Shown: positions 30,871-42,443 of the stretch, piece by piece
Position numbering within the stretch: the stretch's first letter is position 1
Layout of the letters: every line of letters begins with the position of its first letter
Assembly: GCF_035046485.1 (NCBI RefSeq)
Contig: NC_085137.1
Coordinates: 317,327,164 to 317,391,163 of the forward strand
DNA from: Aedes albopictus
Lineage: Eukaryota > Arthropoda > Insecta > Diptera > Culicidae
DNA length: 64,000 nt
Direction: 5' to 3'
The notes under the pieces: generated by a model
The model's input: only the letters and a program-made list of their open reading frames with translations
Told to the model about the DNA's origin: nothing
Database searches by the model: none
Made by a program: the position numbers and the translations under genes

Positions 30871-31860
30871 TCCTTTATTTGGAAGGCTCGGGCGCCACAT
30901 GGGCATAACTGAGCCGAAATCTTTTGTTATTACATTGATTTTACATTTTATAATTTATTACTGCCATAAAACTATGTTAGTTTGGGAAGCCGAAGTACTC
31001 GCGGCTATTTCTAGGTTAGGGGAAGAAAAAATAAATAAAATGGAGAGGAGGGATTTATGGGTTTTAAACTAAATTATTTGCTAACTTATACTAAAAACAT
31101 TGATGGGACAAATTGTCCAGATCTGTAACGGAATCAAAAAGAAAGGAAGGACTTTATCGGTAGACAACGACAAGAAGAGGACAAATGAAAGGGGAATGAC
31201 GACTCACAGGGGCGAACAACAAACCAAATAACGGACAACGAAAACAAGGGACGGACTATATCAAACATTGACATCAACACGTTTCAAAAACTGATATATG
31301 AGATTCATGTATTCCAAATCAAGTCCTACCAACACTTCTCTTACGGGTTTCTGTTGTTTTCCTCGGACCCGGAGAGTTTCATGCAGCTCAAATCTGACCT
31401 CACGATACCACCAAAGAAATTGCGAGTTCAATTGTCGCTAAAACTGTTTTCGAAAGAATTGGCAAAAAGATCCAAAAATAATTTAGCTGGTTACGAATGA
31501 GTGTAATCAGTTTTGTACCTTTTAATTCCGCCCTATTTTGCTTATCCTTTGACATCACTCATTCGTAGAGGGTATTCTGCTTAGAGGGTTCGAAAAGTCG
31601 GTACAAGATCATAATGTAGCAGCAGGTTTTAAAAATCCCAAAGAAATTCTCGAAGGAACTTCGAGCTGAAAGTTTTAGTAAAATATTTGTGGAAATTCAG
31701 CAAGGTTTGCTGACTTGTTCAGTTTAAATCTACTGATCACCAACAACGTTTTGCAGTAACTCAGCAAATTTTGCCGAAAGTTCAGCAAAAAAAGCTTAAT
31801 CTTTCAGCTCATCAAAATTTGGCTGAAAGCGTCTTGGTGTGTAGCATCACATCATAAAAA
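30871..31860. other. Unrecognised spacer
   Basis: No gene found. A moderately repeated-looking segment at 30885-30990 (GGCTCGGGCGCCACATGGGC, then AT-rich) may be a retroelement tail on the minus strand. At 31690-31850 TCAGCAAAATTT/AAATTTTGCTGA motifs suggest a decayed MITE. Confidence 0.3.
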
Positions 31861-32850
31861 CTCTTAGTCTGCTGAGTAACTCTGTCGAAGACAGTATCCT
31901 TCTAAGTGGTCGAGAGCGCGAGATATACGACGTTTAGACTGAACTGGAAGCTCCTAAGAACACCAGCACCACGCAGTGAGTAATTTTTGAACTATTTTTT
32001 TTCCTATGTAAAATCTCTTAGTCTTCTGGGCAACTTTGCCGAAGATAGTATCCTTCTAGGTGGTCCAGAACGCGAGATATACGACATTCAGACTGAACTG
32101 GAAGCACCTAAGAACACTAGCGCCACGCAGTGAGTGATTCTCGAACTAAATTGTTTTCTATGTGAAAGCTCTTAGTCTTCTGAGCAACTTTGCCGAAGAC
32201 AGTATCCTTCTAGGTGGTCCAGAACGCGAGATATACGACGTTCAGACTGAATGGAAAGCACCTAAGAACACTAGCGCCACGCAGTGAGTGATTTTCGAAC
32301 TAAATTGTTTCCTATGTGAAAGCTCTTAGTCTTCTGAGCAACTTTGCCAAAGACAGTATCCTTCGAGGTGGTCTAGAACGCGAGATATACGACATTCAGA
32401 CTGAAGTGGAAGCTTATAGGAACACTAACGCCACGCAGTGAGTGATTCTCGAACTAAATTGTTTCCTATGTGAAAGCTCTTAGTCTTCTGAGCAACTTTG
32501 CCGAAGACAGTATCCTTCTAGGTGGTCCAGAACGCGAGATATACGACGTTCAGACTGAATGGAAAGCACCTAAGAACACTAGCGCCACGCAGTGAGTGAT
32601 TCTCGAACTAAATTGTTTCCTATGTAGAAGCTTTTAGTCCTCTGAGTAACTTTTCCGAAGACAGTATCCTTCTCAGTGGTCCAGATCACGAGATATACGA
32701 CGTTCAGCCTGAACTGGAAGCTCATGGGAACACTTGCGCCACGCAGTGAGTGATTTTCGAACTAAATTGTTTCCTATGTGAAAGCTCTTAGTCTTCTGAG
32801 CAACTTTGCCAAAGACAGTATCCTTCTAAGTGGTCCAGAATGCGAGATAT
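31861..32850. repeat. 154-bp tandem satellite, 6.4 copies
   Basis: The string CTYTTAGTC recurs at 31861, 32015, 32169, 32323, 32477, 32631 and 32785, exactly 154 bases apart each time. Every unit carries CGAAGACAGTATCCTTCT or a close variant, GCGAGATATACGACRTT, CACGCAGTGAGTGATT and GAACTAAATTGTTTCCTATG. The array ends abruptly at 32850 in mid-unit. Inverted relatives lie at 26335-26605. Confidence 0.93.
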
Positions 32851-33111
32851 TCCACAACTACTGGCAAAATGTAGTGCTATCTCACATGTCCGACATGGTG
32901 CCCTGTGTAGCAGATTCCCGGTGGCCAATGTTCCCGGAACCACTATTTCAGCATATCAACACATTCTTGACGAAATTATCTATTAAATAAGACTCTGGTC
33001 ATTTGAATTGGTGAAAAAATCATCATTCTATAAGAGTTTGATTTTCTGGGTCATAATGACCCTAATGCATTATTCGTAACTTTTTTTAATGCCCGAAGAA
33101 GGTTAACACTA

Positions 33112-33426
33112 CCCAGGTAACCAATAGGCATTTGAAAAATCCGTATTTCTTTTTCATATCTGCATTCGACCTGCTTACTGCCATATCATAGCAGTTCGGC
33201 TGCTAGACTGCCCTATATTAACAAATAAAATGCTACTTAAAATCTGACAGCAGTTGCGTAGCGATAAGCGGAGGGATAAGCATTTAATCAGTCGTATATC
33301 GGGCCAAAACCTGCATTTAATTAGCACTTATGGCGCATATACGGCAGACTAGCATTTAATGACCTGCTGTAAAGGCGCATATAGTGCCGAATTAATGCCA
33401 TTTTAACTGCTTATTGGTTACCTGGG
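33112..33426. mobile_element. 315-bp MITE with CCCAGGTAACCAATA ends
   Basis: Inverted ends CCCAGGTAACCAATARGCA bound an interior rich in GCATTTAAT/ATTAAATGC and CGCATATA motifs. The terminus resembles CCCAAGYAAYA at 2229. No clean target duplication is visible. Confidence 0.78.
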
Positions 33427-33547
33427 ATATATACTGTATTTGACCTCATTGTTCATTGTTGTTTTCGGAATGTGAGAGTCATATAAAAAAAATTATCATT
33501 GATCGTCAAAAAACCCCTCCCAGACCAAATTTCTGGCTATGCCACAG

Positions 33548-36500
33548 TTCTCCAGGAGTATTTCTAGACACTCCTTCGTTAATCCCTACAGCCATTCCTC
33601 TAGGATATCCTTCAGGGATACCTCCAAGAATTTCTGCAGGGAACTCGTGAATTGCTTTTGTGATTCCTTCTGGATCAACTTATTTTAAAAATTTCTCCAA
33701 AGATTCTCCCAGGAACTCTTTTTAAGATTTCTTCAGGAATTCCTCTTTGTATTCTTTAAGGATTTCCTCCAGGAGTCAATTCATTTCTTTCTCCAGGAAC
33801 TGTTTACGGATTTCCTTACTAACTTCTCTTGAAATTGATGCCGGGGTTCCTACTGGAGTTTCTTCAGGAACTCTTCTAAGGATTCCTGCAAAATTTCTCC
33901 AAAAATTTCATCTGCGATTTCTCCAGGAATCATTCCTGGTATCCTTCTAGGAATTCCTTAACAAAATTATCCACGATTTTTTTTTCAGGAATTCCTCTAG
34001 GAGTTTTCCCAGGGATTCCTCTTGGAATTCCTGCAGGAATTTCTCTAAAAATTCCTCCTAGAGTTCATCTAGAGATTCCTCCAGAAATTCCGCCACAAAT
34101 TCTTCTCGAGATTTCCCCAATCCCTCCAAGAATTCCTGCATTTTTTTTTCAGAGATTCCTCCAAGAAATACCCCAAGGTATCCTCAATGAATTCCTCCCG
34201 GAATTCCTCCAGAGATTCCTTCAGAAATTGCTTCCGGGATTGTTTCTAGAATTCCACCTGGGATTCCTACAGAAATTTATCCAGGGATTCTTTAATGGAT
34301 TTCTACAAGGATTTTTTCCAGAGACACGTACAAGAATTCCTCTAAAGATTTATCCAGGAATTACTTCAGAGAATCATCCAAGAATAATCCAGAATCATCC
34401 ATCACGAATTCTCCTAGACATTCTTCAGAGAAATTTTCCAGGCATTCTTCCAGGGATTCTTTCTTGGATTCTTGCAGAGATTCCTCTAGGATTTTTTTTC
34501 AGCGTTTCTTCCAGGAATTCCACCAGCTATTCTTCCAGGAATTGCTTTAGGGACTCCTGGCATTGCTCCAGGAATTCTTTTTGAGATTTCTCTGGAAATC
34601 CATGCAGGTATTCCTCCAGGAATTAATTAAGGAATTCCCTCATAAATTATGTCAGCAGTTCATCCATGAATTTATCCAGGAAATCCTTCAGAAATTCTTC
34701 CAGGAGTTTCTCTAGAATAACCTTTCGGAATTTTTCTAGGAATTTCTCCAAGAATTCTTCCAGATCTTCCTCCAGAAATTGCTGCAAGAAATCCGCCAAG
34801 AATTCCGCTAAAAGTACTTCCTGGAACATCTTTAGGGATTTTTCCAGGGGTTTCTCCACGAAATTCTCCAATGATTTCCCAGGGATTCCTTCGAGGATTT
34901 CTCGAGGAATTCCTCCAGAAATTTCTCTAGATTTTTTTTTTGGGATTCCTCCAGAAATCCATGCAGGCATTCCTCCAGGAATTAATCAAGGAATTCCCAC
35001 ATAAATTATGTCAGAAGTTCATCCAGGAATTTCTCCAGGAAATCCTTCAGAAATTCTTTCAGGATTTTTCTCTCGGAATACCTTTTGGATTTTTTTCAGG
35101 AATTGCTCCAAGAATTCTTCCAGATTTTCCTCCAGGAATTGCTGCAAGGACACCTCCAGGAATTACACTAAAAGTACTTCCTGGAACATCTTTAGGGATT
35201 TTTCCAGGGATTTCTCCACGAACTTCTCCAGTGATTTCCCAGGGATTTCTTCAGAAACTCCTTCAAGGATTTCTCCAGAAATTTCTCAGGAAATTCTTCC
35301 AGGAATTTCTCAGGGGATTTTTTCAGAAATTTCTCCCAGGGTTCCTCTAGAGATTTCCCCAGAAATTTATTCAGTAATTGTTGAAAGAATTCCTCCAGGA
35401 ATACCTTTAAGGATTTCTCCAGCAATTCTAAAAAGAAAACCTCCAAGAATTCCTCCAGGCATTCCTCAAAGACTTTATTCAGGAATTTCTCCAGGATGCC
35501 CTCCGGGAGATTCCCGAGGAATAACCCCAAGAATTTCATCAGGAATTTATCCAGAAATTTCTCCAGGATTTTCTTCAAAAATTTTTTTGGGGATTTTTTC
35601 AGAAATTCTTCATGGAAATTCTCCAAACATATCTTCAAGAATTTTTCAGGGATTCCTCCAGGCATTTCTCCCAGAATTTCTCTTGAAATTCCTTAGTAAA
35701 TTCCTTCAGGTTTTCCTCCAAAAATTTCTTCACGATTTTTTAAAGGGATTTTCCCAGGGATTTCTTCAGGAAATCCTCTAGAGATTTCTTCAGAAAAAAA
35801 TTCAAGAAATTCACCAGGAATACCTTCAGGATTTTTTCAGGTGATTCCCCTGGAGATTCCTCTAGATATTCATCCACTAATTCTTTCAAAAAATCCTCTA
35901 GATATTCCACCAGGAATCCCACCGTGGATTCCCCAGCAATCACCACAGGAATACCTCTAGGAATTCCTCCAGGATTTTATCAAGAAATTTCCCCCAAGGA
36001 TTTTTTTTCAGGAATTTCTTCAAATATATTCTCCAGAAATTGCTCCTCGATATCTTTCAGTAATTATGTCGTCTAGGGATTCCTCTAGGTATTCCTCCAG
36101 GAATTCCTCCAAAGATTTCTCCAGGAAATCATCCAGAAGTTCTTCCAAGGATTCCAGGAAATCCTCCAGGAATACCTTCGGAAATTCTTCCAGGAAATTC
36201 TCCAGGAATACTTTCAGGAATTTTCTAGGGATTCCTCCAGGTATTCCTCCAGGAATTCCTCCAAAGATTTCTCCACAAATTTATTCAAAGATTCCCCCAG
36301 GGATTCTTTCAGGAATTGTTTCGAGGATTTCTCAAGAGATTTTTTTCAGAAATAGAACAATAATAGATATAACAATCTCTCGGAATCCCTCTGGAGATTC
36401 CTCTAGAAATTCATCCAGTAATGCTTTCAAAATTTCCTCTAGAGATTCCTCAAGCAATTTCCACAGGAATACCCTCTAGGAATTCCTCCATGCATTCATC

Positions 36501-37185
36501 CAGGATTTTATCCAGGAATTCCTCCAGGAAATACCCCAGGAAGTTCTTCAGGATCTCCTCCAGGAATTGCTTCTGGACATCCTTCAGAAATTATATCAGC
36601 AATTCCTTCAGGAATTTCTCCAGGAAATCTGCCAGGGATTTCTTAAGAGATTCTTCCAGGAAATTCTCCATGAATACTTTCAGGAATTTTTCAGGGATTC
36701 CTCCACGAATATCTTCAGGGATATTCCCAGACATTCCTCCAAGCATTCTTCCAGGGATTTCTCCAGAAATCCTCCTGAAATTTCTCAAGGGATTTTTTTT
36801 AGAAATTTCTCCAGAAATTTATGTAGGATTTCTTCTAGGATTTCCTCATTATATCTCTTCAGAAATTTGTTTATGTATTCCTCCTATAATTTATACTGGA
36901 ATTCCTCCAGTTATACTTTCAAAAATTCTTCCCGGGATTCCTCCGGGAATTCCGACCGGAATTCCACCAGGGATTCCATTGCAACAGCGATTCATCCAGG
37001 ATTTTCTCCAGGAATTTATCCAGGAAGTCTTCCAGGGATTTCTCTGGGAATTCCTCAAGTGGTTTCTTCAGAAATTCATCTCAGGTTCTCTTCAAAAATT
37101 AATTAAGGAGTTCCTTCGGAAATTTCAGAAATCCCACAAACAGCTCTTCAGGGATGTACCCCAGAACTTTTTCAGGATTACGTGA
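33548..37185. repeat. 3.6-kb degenerate tandem tract of TTCCTCCAGGAA-type units
   Basis: The tract consists of variants of a 12-base unit, TTCCTCCAGGAA, and its 24- and 36-base multiples (for example ATTTCTCCAGGAATTCCTC). Because the period is divisible by three and stops are rare in the unit, it produces open frames of up to 257 codons (35008-35781) and 254 codons (36421-37185) on the plus strand and 157 codons on the minus strand. These encode monotonous Ile-Ser-Pro-Glu or Phe-Leu-Gln-Glu repeats. Frames overlap on both strands and lack unique sequence, so they are not annotated as genes. At least two larger blocks are duplicated: 34660-34900 resembles 35010-35260. Confidence 0.9.
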
Positions 37186-38070
37186 TCTTTTTTTTTTAAA
37201 TCATTTCAAGAATTTGTGGAGGAATCCTGCAGCGAATAGTATTGGAAAATAATTTAAAAGGGATACAGGAGCCAGGGAATTTAAAAGGTTAGTCTTCAAA
37301 AAAGTTCGTAATTCTCAAAAGATTTCAGGTTTAATTTCTTACGTATGAATATTTTGTAAATTTTAACAATATAAAAGTCAGAGCAAAATAATGTAAGAGT
37401 GAATAAAAATCCCTAATCTTTAAGAAATTAGTCATCGCTACCAGCATCACGTTGATTTGTGCAGATCAGGCGAGCTTTTTTTTTCAACGTATTGAAGCGT
37501 GACAGCTGAAGAATAAAATGTTAATATGTATACTCAATTTCATCGTGCTGCGTTTAGTTATAAAAGCTAGTAGGTACAAATTTCTTAAGGATGCATGCCA
37601 CACCCCCCTTACCGAAAAGCTGGCTACGCCCTTGGTCACAATTATGTGTATGTGTACGTGTTGTGTGTATGCTCACGGTTACATAGATCGCATCGCTTAC
37701 CAAAGTGAATCCTGATTTATGTAACTATCAATCCCTCCCTACTAACAAAACTCCTTCCCGTGTGATAAGTCCGGTATAGGGTATCACGTATCACTATTTA
37801 AAGTACACGGATTAATGACCCATCAAGATGCTCTAAGACTCAGAATCGAATCATCTTTACTTTATTTCAACTTTCCATCAGGCCTTCGTCTGCTCGAGGT
37901 TGTGTTAGTGTAGGTTTCCGTTCAACGGATTACAAATATAATCAATTTCCATAATGATGATCGAAAGCCTTGTCATTATAGCAAACACGCTTAAGGCAAA
38001 CATCTCACCGTGACAACTGTGGAGGGTCCAGTAGTACATACAACCTCTAGTTACAACGGTTGTCGAACTA
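37186..38070. other. Unrecognised AT-rich spacer
   Basis: No gene, SINE or inverted repeat supported. A CACACCCCCCTTACCGAAAA string near 37600 is the only distinctive motif. Confidence 0.3.
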
Positions 38071-38250
38071 ACATTCCTTCCCTTCCCCGGTAGTCCGTAA
38101 GGACGTGGCCAGCGCCGTTATTGACCCTATAAAGTTTGAGCTATCGAAACGTGTACATTGAGGATGGTAGCAAATTCTCTGTGCAATTTCGCTAGCTCAG
38201 GTCAATCACGGAGTAGCAACTACGATGTGTACGGTCACCAATGCACATGC
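38071..38250 (+). repeat. Dispersed retroelement-tail-like repeat (GTAAGGACGTGGCCAGCGCC)
   Basis: The segment TCCTTCCCTTCCC...TAAGGACGTGGCCRGCGCCGTTATTGA, followed by ATCACGGAGTAGCAAC, also occurs at 59695-59880. A diverged form is near 58500 and an ATGCTCATGCTCATG-like tail recurs near 58800. Its family is unknown to me; a SINE or LINE 3' region is likely. Confidence 0.55.
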
Positions 38251-38254
38251 TCAT

Positions 38255-38530
38255 GCTCATGTACTGGGCACTGGTTGAGAGGAAACGGTGGAACACGTTT
38301 TGTTGGTGTGCACGTGTTATCACACAATGCATGGCCGCATGCTTACCACATGCGGGGAGGACACAACTCCAGACAATCTTGTCCAGAGGATGTGTAGGGA
38401 TGAGTTTGGCGGGAATTCCGTTTCAAAGGCCATCACCAGAGGAGGTTACGCGTGGACTCGGAGAATGGCTAGTTCAGACGCTATACATGAGGTTGTTCAA
38501 GGGTTCGGAGTCAGCAACTCCCTTTGACAC
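38255..38530 (+). pseudogene. Jockey/R1-like RT C-terminal fragment
   Basis: The plus strand reads ETVEHVLLVCTCYHTMHGRM, then GEDTTPDNLVQRMCRDEFGG. An ETxEHVLxxC box followed by TTPDNLVQRMC is characteristic of the zinc-binding C-terminus of Jockey/R1-like reverse transcriptases. Upstream RT domains are absent and a frameshift lies at its start. Confidence 0.75.
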
Positions 38531-38702
38531 TAGCTGATAGGACCTGAGCCTTTAGCAGGTCAAATCGCGTTGCACGCAAGTATCAGTTCTTGGTGCTTCA
38601 GAACAGTTGGGCGCGGACGTGGTTGCTGATTCTGTTCGCCTTTCGAGGACAAAACGAGTGGTGAGGATTATTTGGGGAACTGGCTAAGAATTAACATGCT
38701 AC

Positions 38703-38883
38703 TTTTTTTTAACTGTATTAACGAGATTTTTAGCCCTAGGCTAGTTCATCTCGGGACCCACGTTTTACTTCCCTTCCGAAGGAAGAACTCACATTTTGCG
38801 AGTTTGTCGGAAGTGGGATTCGATCCCAGGTCCTCAGCGTGATAGTCAAGTGTACTAACCATCACACCAGATCCGCTCCACTG
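38703..38883 (-). mobile_element. tRNA-related SINE with 9-bp target duplication, minus strand
   Basis: Flanks ACATGCTAC at 38694-38702 and 38884-38892 are identical. On the minus strand the head has an A box (TCTGGTGTGATGGTTAGTAC) and a B box (GGGATCGAATCC). The 3' end is TTAATACAGTTAAAAAAAA. It inserted close to the inner edge of foldback copy B. Confidence 0.85.
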
Positions 38884-40005
38884 ACATGCTACCTTGGTGA
38901 ACTCCCCAAAGAGCGAAGGAAAATTTTTAATTCATGATTTTCTATTGAACTGAAACTTTGCACAGTTTTTCAGTTCCATCTAAATCGCCATTTTTCGATA
39001 TCAAATTTTTATTTAGAGCCACGACTAACTTTTCAAAAGGGTGTATGTGAAAATGGTTCAAAAATATTCAAAAATATGCACAGCAAAAACGGATTGTTCG
39101 ATTGTTATTAATTTTTCAGCAAAGTTAAATAGCTAAATGGTGATTTCTAAGAAAATATACACTGTGAAAAAAAATCTATTTTATTATTGAAAAACATCAT
39201 TTTTGTCACAAAAACTCAAATATCTCAAAACCCTATCTTTTTACCAACTTGAATTTTTTAGGGAAAACGGTCCATTGTATTAGCAATCTACCATAAAAAT
39301 TTGGTGATGGTAAACTAATAAACAAAAAAGTTATAACATTTTAAAAATTTCACAATTTTTACATTTAGTAAAAAAAATTTTTCTGTGTAAATTATTTCGG
39401 CCGGGAATCGCGATTTGATGCTGATTTTATTGTTCAGCAAAGTTAGATAACTAAATGGCGATTCCTAAGAAAATATACACTGTGAAAAAAAATCTTTTTT
39501 AACATTAAAAAATATCATTTTTGTCACAAAAACTCAAATATCTCAAAACCCTATCTTTTTACCAACGTAATTTTTTAGAGAAAACGGTCCATTGTATTAG
39601 CAATCTACCGTGAAAATAAACAAAAAAGTTATGACAATTCAAACATTTCACAATTTTCACATTTAGTAATAATTTTTTTTAGTGTAAATTAGTTCGGCCG
39701 GAAACTGAAGTTTGATGCTGATTTTATTGTTAATGGCCTTGCGTGAGTAAAACAAGTTGTTTTTATTATATATTATATATACATATAATATAATATACTA
39801 TGTACCGTAATGTTCCGATTTTATCACGCCCTCCGCGCATTAGTCGTTTATTCATTAATTTGCTGTTACATTTGAGGACAAGTGTTTTCCCTCTTCTTCA
39901 AGATGAATGTTGAAAGCGTGTTTTGCAACGTTAAAAATATTGAAATGGGTATAGATGTTGAAGAATATTACAGGGCATTTTTGAAAAGGGGCGTAATTAA
40001 ATTGT

Positions 40006-40287
40006 TTAAACAGATGTCGCTGATGGCAATTTCTCAGTTGTTGTCGTTTTCGAACTTCCTGCGCCCTGCTTTACCGATGATATACAGATGGCTCGTTTGT
40101 CAAATTCTAGACGGCAGGACGTGCAAATGCGTAATTTTGTACACAATGTGGACATTTGGGCATAACCAGTCTCTTTCAGTTTATCTATGGTGCTTTCGGT
40201 GAGATTTCGTAACTCTTTTGAACATTTTTTTTCATCAAACGGTCTACAAGAGAGCGTTGAGTTGAAGACCTTTGAGAAAGCAACTGT
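40006..40287 (-). CDS. Cysteine-rich coding fragment in copy B, 93 codons, no start codon
   Basis: The frame is open from a stop at 40288-40290 to a TAA at 40006-40008. It contains six cysteines in a patterned spacing: LSC, then KKC, then after about 27 residues TLC, then RICTSC, then AIC. A Ser/Lys/Thr tail follows. Pyrimidine-rich sequence and AG dinucleotides upstream could make it an internal or last exon. CSKELRNLT...CTSCRLEF resembles Cys-rich domains I have seen repeated in mosquito genomes, but I cannot name the family. Both copies keep it, so it belongs to the mobile unit. It could be a captured host exon or the remnant of an element protein. Confidence 0.5.
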   Translation of the reverse strand, partial: TVAFSKVFNSTLSCRPFDEKKCSKELRNLTESTIDKLKETGYAQMSTLCTKLRICTSCRLEFDKRAICISSVKQGAGSSKTTTTEKLPSATSV

Positions 40288-41438
40288 TCATCTTGTTCGT
40301 TAGATTATAATAAACAAAATCACTTATTAATTTTAACTTACTTGTTTGGTGTTGGTGGCTGAAGAAAAAAAATACTATACAATTTTTAATATTCATAGCG
40401 GTAGTATTTTTTTGTTTTTTTCGTGAGCATTGTCAGGTATGTATACAGACAAACAAACGTAACACTGGCGAAATTTTCATTGACCACGCCTTCAACGATC
40501 ATTTTGAATCTTGGTTGTGGCTTTCATAACAAGAAGAGCGCCCATCGTTTTTCTTTGCGTTTGACGTTTCACACTAGCGCCTTCTGATGACGATATTGCA
40601 CAACGCAGTGTTTCGTGAAACATTTCCACCAGGTGGTGATAGTGTGAACTGGGCGATGAATTTTCACTAAAATTGTTCTAGGCGTTTCGTCTGTTTGTCT
40701 GTGGTATGTACCTCTTATGCATTTGTTGTTGTTGAAGTTACTCGCATTCTTCCGATCATAAAGTCTGTTCTCTAAGAGGGATTTTTTTTGCGGATAAACT
40801 AGACGTATACGCGTATAAAAAAACTTTTATTATACAGCTTTTGTCTTAAAAATAAATTCAATTCCATTTTTTTTATAATCAACAGCTTTTCAACACTATC
40901 AAGGGATTTTTTCACCAGTCACGTACAATAAAAAGTATGACAATCTCAATATTTTTGATCACAACACTGGATCGCGTCTAAGTTTCAAATAGATACTATA
41001 GTAATTACGAATAATCAAACTAAAGTATCATGAAAACAACTTGTTTAATTCAGGCGGTAGCCTTTACAATAAAATCAGCATCAAAATATAATTCTCGAAA
41101 TAATTTACACAGAAAAAATTTTTTTTTTGTTACTAAATGTAAAAATTGTGAAATGTTTGAAATGACATAACTTTTTTGTTTATCAGTTTACCATCACCAA
41201 AATTTTATGGTAGATAGCTGATATAATGGGCCATTTCCCCTAAAAAATTGAAGTTGGTAAAAAGATAGGGTTTTGAGATATTTGAGTTTTTGTGACAAAT
41301 ATCATATTTTTTCAAAGTAGAAAAAGAAATTTTTTACAGTGTATATTTTCTAAGGAATCATCATTTAGTTATCTAACTTTGCTAAAAAATTTATAACAAT
41401 CGAACAATCCGTTTTTGCTGTACAGCTTTTAGAATATT

Positions 41439-41693
41439 TCTGGAGCTCGATTTGAATAGGTCGTATGTGCTTTTGTCGATATAAAATTCGATCAGTTTAT
41501 TTTAGTCATTGTAGCAATGTGGCAGATATTTTGCAAACTTTTAATGATGGAACAGAAAGCTTGTTTTGTGAGGATTCTGCTGTATGTATAAACTTTGCTA
41601 AATTACAACGGTTTTCGCTATAATAAGCAAATCCAACTGATCGAATTTTTAATCGACAAAAGCACATACGACCTATTCAAATCGAGCTCCAGA
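41439..41693. mobile_element. 255-bp MITE with long inverted ends nested in copy B
   Basis: Ends start TCTGGAGCTCGATTTGAATA and remain almost perfectly inverted for about 55 bases (through CGTATGTGCTTTTGTCGAT). Copy A lacks it at the matching position (about 27580), giving an empty-site comparison. The flanking duplication is short and ambiguous. Confidence 0.82.
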
Positions 41694-41862
41694 TTTAAGA
41701 ACTATTTTCGCATACACCCTTTTGAAAAGTTAGTCGTGAGTGAATATGAAGGTTTAATATCAAAAAATGGCGATTTATATGAAATTGAAAAACTGTGCAA
41801 AGTTTCAGATATTTTTGAAATGGTCGCTCAGGATCGACTGACATGACTCCGTGGAATTCCTC

Positions 41863-42440
41863 CAAAGCGAGTCGTCGACGTTCGTTGCTGCAGGCTACGC
41901 AGCTAACCGTATTCGTGTTCGACGAAGTTTAGCGACAATAGGGAAGTTGTTTAGTGGGTCTTCCTATCCTCGTAACGGAGAAAATGGGCGTGGCCGGCAA
42001 TGGAAGTTTTCATGTCTTTTTTACTTCATCCTCTAATTGGATAGCTATTCCTTCCCAAATAGCATTCCATAAGCAATTAGAATAGGAGTATTAAAGTTTT
42101 AACATGACAACTTTCAGTATGCAATCTACGAATTACTCCGTTACCACGCAACGCAACGCAACGCAATAGAAAAGTTGTTTAGTGGGTCGGAGAAATGGTA
42201 GTCCTGGCTTCTACTTTGGTTGTAGAAGACGGTCCCTAACTCCATATTTACTATCTGACCTCCCTGTTCAGGTGTCTGTTGAGCAGATTATCCCCAATTG
42301 CTTGGATGCAAACAAAAATATAGTAGTGGGTCGGTCTCAGCGTAAATGAAGCGTGGATCACATAGCGTCCGTTTGGATCACATCCGCGGATCACATCCGC
42401 GGATCACATAGCGTAGTTTGCGTTTTCTGACAGTTTCTTC
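41863..42440. other. Unrecognised spacer with short direct repeats
   Basis: GTTGTTTAGTGGGTC occurs at 41947 and again near 42175. GGATCACATCCGC is repeated at 42371-42400, and CGCAACGCAACGCAACG occurs near 42150. No coding evidence. Confidence 0.35.
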
Positions 42441-42443
42441 TTA

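Larger units (their letters stand above)
38916..41862 (-). mobile_element. Foldback-like element, copy B (2.95 kb, opposite orientation to copy A)
   Basis: This copy mirrors copy A over its whole length. Modules near 38940-39740 match the right end of copy A, and 41040-41840 matches its left end. It lacks the CCCGGCAAAC retroposon of copy A but carries a nested 255-bp MITE at 41439-41693. Copies A and B together form a giant inverted repeat with arms of nearly 3 kb around an 8.5-kb loop. Confidence 0.7.

Noticed and set aside
35008..35781. 257-codon repetitive frame (and other long frames in 33.5-37.2 kb)
   Set aside because: They arise from a 12-base repeat whose period is a multiple of three. 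Overlapping frames on both strands are equally open and monotonous.
33548..37185. Possible CRISPR-like or regular repeat-spacer array
   Set aside because: There are no unique spacers, the units are contiguous and highly degenerate, and the context is eukaryotic.
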